Below, in pieces: positions 8,981 to 16,465 of a stretch of 16,465 nucleotides of DNA. Source of the DNA: Gymnopilus junonius (Eukaryota; Basidiomycota; Agaricomycetes; Agaricales; Galerinaceae). A model generated the notes under the pieces. The model was not told where the DNA came from. It saw nothing but the letters and a program-made list of their open reading frames with translations, and ran no database searches. Made by a program: the position numbers and the translations under genes. The stretch's first letter is position 1, and the number at the start of each line of letters is the position of its first letter. The stretch is from assembly GCA_015501075.1 (NCBI GenBank), contig JADNYJ010000668.1:1-16465 (forward strand), given 5' to 3'.

Positions 8981-10132
8981 TTATAGTTTTGGTTTGATTA
9001 GATGCTTGACGCTTTCAGGATCAATTACTGCTTGAGGATATGGGAGGAAACCCGCCTGTAGATGTGTCCATCCACCGTCAACGGGGAGAACCTGTCCTGT
9101 AATATAAGCAGCAGCGTCACTGAACAGAAACACGGTGGCATTCTCGACGTCACTAATTGCACCCATACGACCGGATGGATAACCTGGCCGACCGGGAACA
9201 TCATCTTTGGGACTTAAACGATCCATGCCTTCGGTCCCCCCGATCGGTCCAGGTGCAATGACATTCGATCGCACTCCATTTGGGCCTTCCTCAACCGCCA
9301 GGACTGCGGAAAGTGCATCTACTCCAGCTTTGGCAGCGGAAACATGCGCCTGGAATGGGGTTCCTGCGGAACATGAGAAAGCTACCCTCGTACATTTGAC
9401 TTCCCGCTTACCGCTGTAGTGGAGAGTAGCGCTAACGTGGATATAAGAACCTTTAGAGGCACGAAGATGAGCGATGGTGGCTTTAATTGTGTTATAAGTT
9501 CCAACCTATTCACATATTGTGACATATGAGCAAAAAATCCGATAGGCAGAAGTAACGTACGGTATCAATTTCCAGGACCGTCTTGAAAGCATTTTCTGAC
9601 AGGCCGGAAATAGGTGCAAGGAAATTTCCGGCAGCACCTAAATGTTCTCCAGGATGAGTTAGTTGGTCAAGTGATACAAATAGGATTCCTACCGCAGATG
9701 ACATAGTCAATGCGGCCGAACTTTTCGATGGTTTTTGCAACAGCTTCCCTTAATGCACTTGGCTGCCTGACGTCCGCTTGCGCGGGTATACACTCTTGAC
9801 CAGTAGCTTGCGAGAGTTCTTCGCGGCTTGGGTCAAACGGTCGGGCCTTTTTAGAAAGGTCAAGGCACAACCGGATTATTGCAGGACTTCAGAATACACG
9901 TACTTCCGTCCAACAATGGTAGCATTTGCCCCATGACGCATCTGTTTTGCGCAGTTAGTCACTTACTGATTCTCAAGGTGAAAAAAATAGCTTGACAAAC
10001 CAGAGCTTCTGTCATTCCACGACATATTCCTGATCCCCCACCCGTGCAGAAGAGAACCTTCCCTTTGAAGATGTCGGGTTTGAAGACGGAACGAGAATCC
10101 ACAATTGGGAAGACGTAAGGAGATGGAGCCAT
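8981..10132 (-). CDS. Peroxisomal-type 2,4-dienoyl-CoA reductase (SDR family)
   Basis: Six exons on the minus strand: 10132-10001, 9941-9904, 9846-9693, 9637-9561, 9505-9412 and 9363-8981, with GT...AG introns of 48-59 nt. The exon sum is 878 nt; one missing base at about 9819 (Ala-Ala-Lys then Glu-Leu, GG read as G) makes 879, i.e. 292 aa plus stop. The NADPH-binding motif TGGGSGI is at 30-36, the ADVR segment at 81-84 and CGAAGNF at 108-114. Asp133 (in LEIDT) and Lys177 (in HVSAAK) match the catalytic Asp/Lys of the DECR2/SPS19 type. The SDR Tyr four residues before the Lys is absent, as in that subfamily. The C-terminus KPKL ends in PKL, a PTS1-like tripeptide. The enzyme reduces 2,4-dienoyl-CoA with NADPH so that unsaturated fatty acids can enter beta-oxidation. 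The ATG chosen is the first in frame and is followed directly by the family's PYVF...FKPDIFKGKV start. Confidence 0.93.
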
Positions 10133-10287
10133 GACAATGTCGGTAGCAAAGTAATATGTATACCTTAGGACGCGCTGGCGATGATTGTGAGGAAAGTTGT
10201 AAGGTAATGGTGGTGGTCAAACAGTAAGTGGAATGAGCGGACTTACGAGCGGGGTGTTGTTATTACCCCGGTTTATGATTTATCTAC

Positions 10288-10330
10288 TTAAAGCCGGTTA
10301 ACGGCACGGCTATTGTATTACCGGCTTTAA
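10288..10330. repeat. 11-bp inverted repeat upstream of the reductase
   Basis: TTAAAGCCGGT (10288-10298) and ACCGGCTTTAA (10320-10330) are perfectly complementary, with a 21-nt spacer that itself contains CGG triplets. It lies about 155 bp upstream of the reductase ATG. CGG/CCG inverted pairs are the usual targets of Zn2Cys6 regulators, so an operator is possible, as is simple hairpin structure. I could not match the yeast oleate-response consensus. Confidence 0.5.
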
Positions 10331-10411
10331 ACCGCCTCCCGTCATTGATCAACCCCCATGTATTAACTTCGAGAGCGTCTCTAATTCACGCCATGTAAAA
10401 CAGTGTTAACT

Positions 10412-10434
10412 TTACTATGGTCAACACATAGTAA
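10412..10434. repeat. 8-bp hairpin upstream of the reductase
   Basis: TTACTATG (10412-10419) and CATAGTAA (10427-10434) form a perfect stem around a 7-nt loop, GTCAACA. The outer GTGTT...AACAC-like bases hint at a second overlapping symmetry. It is 280 bp upstream of the reductase start. The function is unknown. Confidence 0.45.
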
Positions 10435-11639
10435 GTACATTAATATAGGACGTGTTACCGTATCAAATCACTGATGCCTTTATGGTGTAACTCAACTTTG
10501 ACTCAATTTATGCAGCACTAAGTATTTACTTGAACTCGGGTGTTCAACACATCCGTGGACGAGTATTGCGATTATGAGTAGGACGACATTAATCACACTC
10601 CGGAGAGCAATTTTGGTAGCACGAAATATTTGAAGGGTCTGCGGTACTACCCGCAACGACAAATGGAGGGCGTGAAATGCCACAGAAATCAATCCAAATT
10701 TACGTATCGCCTGTGGGGTTTACACATGTCAGTCATTTGATAAAATAGATCTCGTGTCTTTCTGAAAGGCCATGAGATTCAGTGGTTCGGGTAATGTCAA
10801 GCACTTCCCCAATGTTTCCTAAGGCTGTATGAACTTATCTCTAACTGTCTTTGAAGGACGGTAATCCGATTCAAATGATAATTATCCTCCTGAACCCAAG
10901 GTCGTCCACGTTTGTAATATTTTCTGCATTCATAATTTCAGCTACCCCAAGCTTGCCGTTTGAACTTCAGCTTCAGTCTTCAGAAGCTTTCCGCAGTCTC
11001 CCATCTATTTTGGCGTACTTGGCGGGAAAGGTACACTATGACCTATGTGAAGGTCCACAAGAGTTAAGAATATGTGAGAATTGCTTTTCGTACTCAGCTA
11101 TAGTCGTTGCCCACGCATGTTGGACTATCAGTCCAAGGATTGTAATATAAGTACAGTGATAGTACAAGTGGCTAGTTAACCTCGGCGAGCCAACATTTGA
11201 CATCTGATGTTCTACTTAACTGCTCTCTATAAATGGGTGTCGTAATGCTTTGAAGAGATGTTTGCTAATAGCAGCTGAGCCGACCCACTCCTAAGCCATT
11301 ACATAGCACTGATTACAGGTAACCGCCGGTAATCTGATCCAATTAAATTGAATGTAATAGGCATCATCATCTTCGATCTTTCAATTGATAACGTCCTGCG
11401 TCTTTCAATTCATTTTCTAAACTCAAGTCCGCGAAGCATCAAAAACCTGAACGAGCATCAATTGAATTGAAAGTGTCATCATCAGTGAAAGCTAAAATGT
11501 ATAAAATGAAGCGCTAAAGATGCGGAAGCAAATCGATGTGGACTAATACAGTGGATACATTAGAAAAGCGAATGCGTATCAACATTGACCCAAGAGAGAG
11601 AAAGATGGAACCTCGTCAAGGGTGTTGACCAAAATCCTT
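10435..11639. other. Intergenic between reductase and HMG-box genes
   Basis: About 1.2 kb lie between the 5' side of the reductase and the 3' end of the HMG gene (both on minus), so it should hold the reductase promoter and the HMG 3' UTR. No protein-like frame was found; the 99-codon plus-strand frame at 10851-11150 has no motif. The stretch 11340-11480 is AT-rich, with repeated CTTTCAATT elements. Confidence 0.4.
11402..11473. repeat. 11-bp inverted repeat with a 50-nt spacer, near the HMG 3' end
   Basis: CTTTCAATTCA (11402-11412) and TGAATTGAAAG (11463-11473) are perfect complements. A third, related copy, CTTTCAATTGAT, lies at 11378-11389. Direct CATCATCA elements at about 11362 and 11477 flank the set. 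It could fold in the HMG-gene 3' UTR or be the remnant of a fold-back element. Low complexity makes chance plausible. Confidence 0.4.
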
Positions 11640-13178
11640 TTAATCCCTGGCCCAATATCCAATACTGCCGGGGGCAGGCGATGATGATGAAGACGATTGG
11701 TGATAGGCGGAGCCTGTTTGCACAGGAGGAAGAGTACGTTGGAATAGGACAAGGCATCACGTCCGGGGGGCGGAGTGTATGCATTTTCTGGAGAGATAGA
11801 AGTGTCGTAGCCTCTTGAAGCGAAATCCCTCGGCATTGAAGCAGGCTGCATATTGAGAGGCTCGAAAGGCGAAGGCTGGGCAGGAATTGGATGCGACGAA
11901 GGGGTCGAAATATGAGATTGGAACGGAGAAGCCTGCGGTTGGTTTGGATAGAAAGGGGTGTTCAAAGTCGGAAAAAAGTTAGGGGAGGAAGGCGAGGCGT
12001 TGGAACGGGTGTTAGAACTTTCTGCAGAACTTGACCAAGAACCTGTGGGGGAGTATGGGGGCTGTTTTTGGCTTGCGATCGAGGCAGTCATACGGCCTTG
12101 GCGCCACCCAGCCAAGGCGGCGTTGGACGGTCGACTCTCCCTTGCCAGCCACCTGGATGGCCAGTCACCGGTGATTCGGCAGTACCAAAGATAGAGGGAG
12201 ACTGGCTATGGGTAGAAGGTTGACCATAGGAGTAATGAAGTCCATGTTATTGAATTACGCGGTGAGGCAGTCGAATCGAGGCTAGACCCAACACGATCAG
12301 AGCTTCCAGAGGTGACATAGGGCATTCGTGGGTCATGGTGGCCATTAGAACGGAACATGTGTTCGGATGAGAGCTGGTGCGAAGGCGCACGCGAAAGTCC
12401 GCTGCCATATTTTGCTTGGTCAAGTGGAGTCGGTGGAATACTGTAAGGGCGAGACAATGAGGCGGTCAGCGGTATTGAGGCCTCTACGAACTCTTCCGCT
12501 TCAGTGGGCGACGCTTCGAAGTCGACATTGGCTACTAGTTCATCGCCCTGGTCCGCTAACAGCGCAGGATCAACTGGTCTCATCGTTCCAGCGTCAGAGC
12601 GACGACGTTTTCGAGAATTGTTTGGCCGACGCCGATAGACATAATCTGGTATCGTGTGTTGAAGTTCTCCTTGAGTTGTTTCGCTTGTTCAAGATAGAAC
12701 TGCTTCTCAGACTGAGAAAGTGTCAGATAAAAATGGGCAGACGATAACATAGTAATGATCTCACAGCCGGCATTGAAACCCATTCTTTACTCAAAATCTT
12801 GCTTATTTCTCCGGTTCTCATGGCTTGGTTCTCTGCTGAGACTTGAGGTCGTCTGCGCCGGGCAAATATCATGAAAGCATTCATAGGACGCTTTGGTGTG
12901 CCATCCGCGTTGAGTGTCTGCGACGTCAAGGCTGCGTTGGAATCATCTTATATTTGAAGTAAACCAAAGAGGCCTGGACCGAATTAATGAGCACACACAC
13001 CTTCGAGTTCTGCCTCAAATTTATGAGCGTCGGCGTAGAGCGCGTAGCTTCCGTCCTCCGAACCCGACAGTGATGCGCGTTCGTCATGATGTCTGTCATT
13101 CTTGAGACCTCCCAGATTAAAGCTGTTGGAAGACCTTGCGTTTGGTGGAGGCCCGTAGTCGATGTTGCGGTGGCTCAT
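11640..13178 (-). CDS. HMG-box (MATA/SOX-type) transcription factor, with apparent frame slips
   Basis: Three exons on the minus strand: 13178-13001, 12931-12765 and 12711-11640 (introns of 69 and 53 nt). The ATG context is ACACCATGA, and it is the first in-frame ATG. The HMG box spans about residues 72-145. It opens with PKRPMNAFMIFARRRRPQVS and continues through MRTGEISKILSKEW, MPASEKQFYLEQAKQLK and NTRYPDYVYRRRP, with a basic RKRRR tail. This is a sequence-specific minor-groove binding and bending domain. The long C-terminal part is rich in Ser, Pro and Gln, as in fungal activators. To follow the protein, five single bases must be missing, near 12648, 12247, 12237, 12140 and 11741; 1417 nt plus five gives 1422, i.e. 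473 aa plus a TAA at 11642-11640. Read literally, the frame ends soon after the box. Basidiomycete proteins of this class include regulators of mating and development; the exact orthologue is not known to me. Confidence 0.85.
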
Positions 13179-15587
13179 GGTGTCGTCTGTCAAAGGGGCG
13201 ACGGAAGCGTCGTCGAATTTGAATAAGATCGGTAGGGCCAAGCGTGAAATAAAGGCGGGCCAGAGGCAAAGGGACACAAAGACTGGTCAACTGCGGGGTG
13301 ATCGGTAGGGCGCAGATGTCTCAGATGAAAAGGTAAAGGGCGGAACGAAATGCGGATGCAAAGTAGAGTTTATGGCCAACCCGAATGCTTTGTTGTTCGC
13401 TAGCACCCTACACGAAAAACCCCCTTGTTCTTCCCAACTCCAGTGTTGTTGACGTATTATCCCAGGAAGGGAGCTTCTGGCAAATAATCCAGTTTGATCG
13501 TCGAGTGAATCTGTTTCGAAGTGCTCATGACACCGCTTGATGAACCCTTGCGGCACTGGCTCACAGGCACAGTCAGCGGATTACCAGGTCTTCGAATCTT
13601 TTCCGAGAATTTTCGACAGCTAAAGGGTATGTAAACCGGCCAAATATCTTCCCTATCCTGAAGATCTACCAGATGTTCGGAACTTGAAGATACCTCATGC
13701 GGCTAGTTCGACAAACAAATAGAGCAACCAATCCTCAAGCGCATAAAACCCAAATGATCGAAATAAGGGTCCCTCGTGATGTTTCACGATCAGTGCGCTT
13801 GTGCCCCCCACGGCCTTTTCCAGTTATTTTTTGTGGCGCGGTCGTAAAGGTATGTAACAACCTGAAAAGAAAATAACAACAAATACTTTAAATCTCCAGC
13901 GAAACTGTTGCGGGGTTTCAACTTTGATACAGATTAAGCCCTTAATCTGAGATCTAGATCTGGGGTAAATGCGAATTTGTTAATCTGGTCCCTTGTCAGT
14001 GGTCCGGGAAATCCCAAAGCACCAGCTAATCTGGAGCAGATGGGCGTTAAATAACTGGAAAGACTTTCGACAAACAATTACACCAAATTCAGGGAATCTA
14101 CTTATATGATCGTCCTGAAAAAATTCGCAGAGGGGCTTTAGCCTACGTGCTGAGTATAAATGGGGCAGAGTTACTCGGTGCGGCTCCGAAAGTAGCGGGT
14201 ATCGGGATGTACCAACGTGAACAAGCCTCTTGGGGTGTGTGGTCAGCACACATCATGTCAGTTAGACGTGACTTCTTCCCTGAACTTTGAAGACCACAAA
14301 CGCCGTCAAAATGACTCCTAAGTCGTCAAGTTTACTGCAAGCTTCCGTACTATACAGAATCAAGAAAGTGCTGACAGTTGTCACAATATGTAGGGAGGGA
14401 TTCAAAAAAACGTCCATCAGTAGTCAATCAAAGTGGCATCAATATTTCTCCAGACCTCGACCACGCCGTCAAATGTGCGACGCGTCGTTGTCTGCATTGG
14501 TCTCTGGGAACGCCGAACCTGTAATCTGGCGGGGAGAGCGGTAAAGCTCTTTCAACCGTAACGTAGTACGTAGGCTGTCAATTTCAAAATCAGCGACGCT
14601 GAAGGCATAGGCATAGTTACCAAGCTCCAGCTTTGTTCGATGACAAGATTTATGACATCAGTGCTGGAACCACAGGTATTTAGATCGCAACATCGGTGGG
14701 CCATTACATAGTCACCTAGGAGCCAACCCTTCAGCCTGAAACATAGTAAAGAAAGCGATGACAGAACATGCAACTAGACATCAAGTGGGGTTAACAACGG
14801 GATCCACAACCTAGGCAATGACCCAACCCAAGTAGACAATTATCACCCCGGTAACAATACACTTAGTTTAACCAGTTGGTTAGGCGGATTTCAGCAACGA
14901 TCCTTGCTAACCTGAGGATGATCTGGATGGAGCGAAGAAAAGGAAGGGGCTCCTCCATGCACGAAGTTCGATAACGGCGATCACTGATGCTCATCAAACA
15001 CAAGTTCAGCGCTAAAACTTTCGTCATCACACTCGGCCGCGCTGCATTGTCTAATCAGGAGAAAAACATTACATCTAATTATACCCGGGACCCAAAATAA
15101 GGGCAGCTAGATAAGACTTGAAGAATTTACCTTTAACAAATAGCACCACTTTGGGTTCGATCAGGGCCTTGCGTGATTTTTCTGATTCGCCACCATCGTG
15201 CTAAAGCGCTGGCCCGCGTAATAACACTGAAGTGACAGCCCGCTTGATCATGAAGTGCATCAGGTTCTGTCCAAGGGTTCAACCTGTAGAGGGTAGGTCT
15301 AAACAATCCGGAGAACGCAAGAAAGGAACACAAGCAGTTAGTAGCAAGACGTTTCAAAGACCTAGGCACCTGAAAAACCTTGCTATGCTTCAAGCCATGA
15401 AAAGGAGCAAAAAGATAAATCCAACGTTAGCTGGAAACTGTTGATGTGGTTAAGCGCATAGGGGGGCGGGGATCATCGGAGTAATTAATAAAGATGTCAC
15501 ATTCGGTGTAACGCCCGCCACTCAGACTGGATACTAACCCGCCGCTATCTCGTTCATTCGACCCTATTCCAGACACTGGTGGTTGAC
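13179..15587. other. Divergent intergenic region between the HMG and uridine phosphorylase genes
   Basis: About 2.4 kb separate the two divergent start codons. No open frame shows a domain or a convincing splice pattern. Small symmetric elements include TCGTGA-TGTT-TCACGA (13774-13789), AGATCTAGATCT (about 13951-13962) and TAACCAGTTGGTTA (14869-14882). A plus-strand TATAAATGG is at about 14155, and a G-rich box, GGGGGGCGGGG, lies about 130 bp upstream of the phosphorylase ATG. An undetected short gene or RNA cannot be excluded. Confidence 0.4.
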
Positions 15588-16465
15588 ATGAAAGATCTGC
15601 TAACCGACGCAAGTAGGTGTCGTTATTCTCTCGTGTTTTCGCAGAGGAGGGGTCTGAACGTCGTTCAGATTTTCCAAGGACCGCTGATCAACGCGTCTAT
15701 CATCTCGGTGTTCGCCCTGGAGAAGTTGCGAACCGTATTGTAAGTCTGGAACGCGTCTGACAACCTATCTGTCTTGATTTTGACACCTTCCAAATTAAAT
15801 CCAGGTCACCGTCGGATCACCATCGAGGGCAAACACGATCGCATCATTTCTCGATGCTCAACCTAAGCCGTTTGTGCTGAATTCCGAGCGCGGATTTTTG
15901 ACGATTACCGGGCGATACAAAGGAACCCCATATCCATTGTCAGCATTGGAATGGGCAACCCTAATATGGACTTCTTCGTACGCGAGATCAAGGAGACCGT
16001 CACTGGCGACTTGGCTATTGTTAGGTTCTGAACACTGCACTCTCTTTCAAGCACAGACTAGTTACTGAACCATGTAACCAAGGCTGGGATCATGTGGCGC
16101 GCTCATTGATGTTCCTCCTGCCACCGTGGTCGTTCCAAAGGCATCGGTTGCCATCACTCGAAATTTCGACTTCGATTTTGCCAGCCCAGAGAATTCTGAT
16201 GAGGCTGCATACAAAATCAGCAAGCCGGTAAGTGCGATTAGGACTGGGCAACACGTGGAATGAATTTATTATGTTTTGGTTTTTTCAGGTCTCCGCTGAC
16301 GACGAACTGACTGCGGAGGTGAATTATTTTTGTCTGGTATTGTGGTATCAAAAGCTTAGGTATTGGATAACTCGTAACAGGTCATCAAAGCTCTCCAGGC
16401 TGGAAAGCCGTCTGGTTCTGCCTCGGCTATCATAACTGGAACAGTCAACGCCTCCGCTGACAGGT
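15588..16465 (+). CDS. Uridine phosphorylase (PNP/UDP family), 3'-truncated, one frame slip
   Basis: Exons: 15588-15612, 15669-15739, 15805-16024, 16083-16227, 16289-16318 and 16381 to the window edge, with introns of 56-65 nt. The N-terminus MKDLLTDANFPRTAD joins to RVYHLGVRPGEVANRI and then VTVGSPSRANTIASFLD, the typical start of uridine phosphorylases. GSPSRA forms part of the phosphate site. SIGMGNPNMDFFVRE, LGSCGALIDVPPATVVVPKA and the Asp/Phe-rich RNFDFDF segment follow. The enzyme splits uridine with phosphate into uracil and ribose-1-phosphate in cytosolic pyrimidine salvage. In exon 3 one base is missing at 15930/15931 (GTP-[V/I]-SIV); uncorrected, the frame shifts and meets a TGA at 16066-16068. 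Introns 1 and 3 have less usual donors (GTAGGT and GTTCTG) but restore the conserved protein exactly. The C-terminal third lies outside the window. Confidence 0.92.

Noticed and set aside
13179..13277. Upstream extension of the HMG protein to a GTG at 13277
   Set aside because: No in-frame ATG upstream of 13178, the ATG at 13178 has a good context, and the extra residues are hydrophobic and not typical of the family.
13774..13789. TCGTGATGTTTCACGA resembling a bacterial parS half or stem-loop
   Set aside because: The context is a fungal intergenic region. It is a 6-bp stem only, and resemblance to a bacterial site is expected by chance.

Overview
The window looks like nuclear DNA of a filamentous fungus, most likely a basidiomycete of the Agaricomycetes. 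The evidence is short introns (48-113 nt, mostly 53-65 nt, with GT...AG borders), several introns per gene, a GPI-type fasciclin protein, a 2,4-dienoyl-CoA reductase with a PTS1-like end, a MATA/SOX-type HMG-box factor and a fungal-type uridine phosphorylase. This assignment is inferred from gene style and remembered family features; no search was run.

Layout, left to right. (1) 1-74, minus: the first codons of a secreted-protein gene that runs off the left edge. (2) 557-2139, minus: a decayed ankyrin-repeat gene with a nonsense codon, four single-base frame slips and an insertion of about 300 bp (999-1299) that has imperfect inverted ends and a possible 5-bp target duplication. (3) 2179-2291, plus: a small Cys-containing exon-like fragment. 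(4) 2784-4826, minus: a complete five-exon gene for a GPI-anchored two-domain fasciclin protein of 587 aa. (5) 5683-5962, plus: a two-exon gene for a 76-aa single-span membrane protein, divergent from the fasciclin gene. (6) 5963-8980: 3 kb with no supported gene. (7) 8981-10132, minus: a six-exon peroxisomal-type 2,4-dienoyl-CoA reductase. (8) 11640-13178, minus: a three-exon HMG-box transcription factor. (9) 13179-15587: about 2.4 kb intergenic. (10) 15588 to the right edge, plus: a six-exon (so far) uridine phosphorylase, truncated by the window.

No joint pathway is evident. These read as neighbouring chromosomal genes: cell surface or adhesion, a small membrane protein, fatty-acid beta-oxidation, transcription and pyrimidine salvage.

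The most striking cross-cutting observation is technical. In four of the genes the protein-like reading frame can be followed only if single bases are missing from the sequence. I count eleven places, every one a -1 slip, and almost all can be explained as one unit lost from a run of identical bases. With those slips allowed, the exon sums of the reductase and the HMG gene become exact multiples of three. This pattern suggests homopolymer under-calling in the assembly rather than real pseudogenes, except for the ankyrin locus, which also has a nonsense codon and an insertion. I did not find a convincing new biological system.
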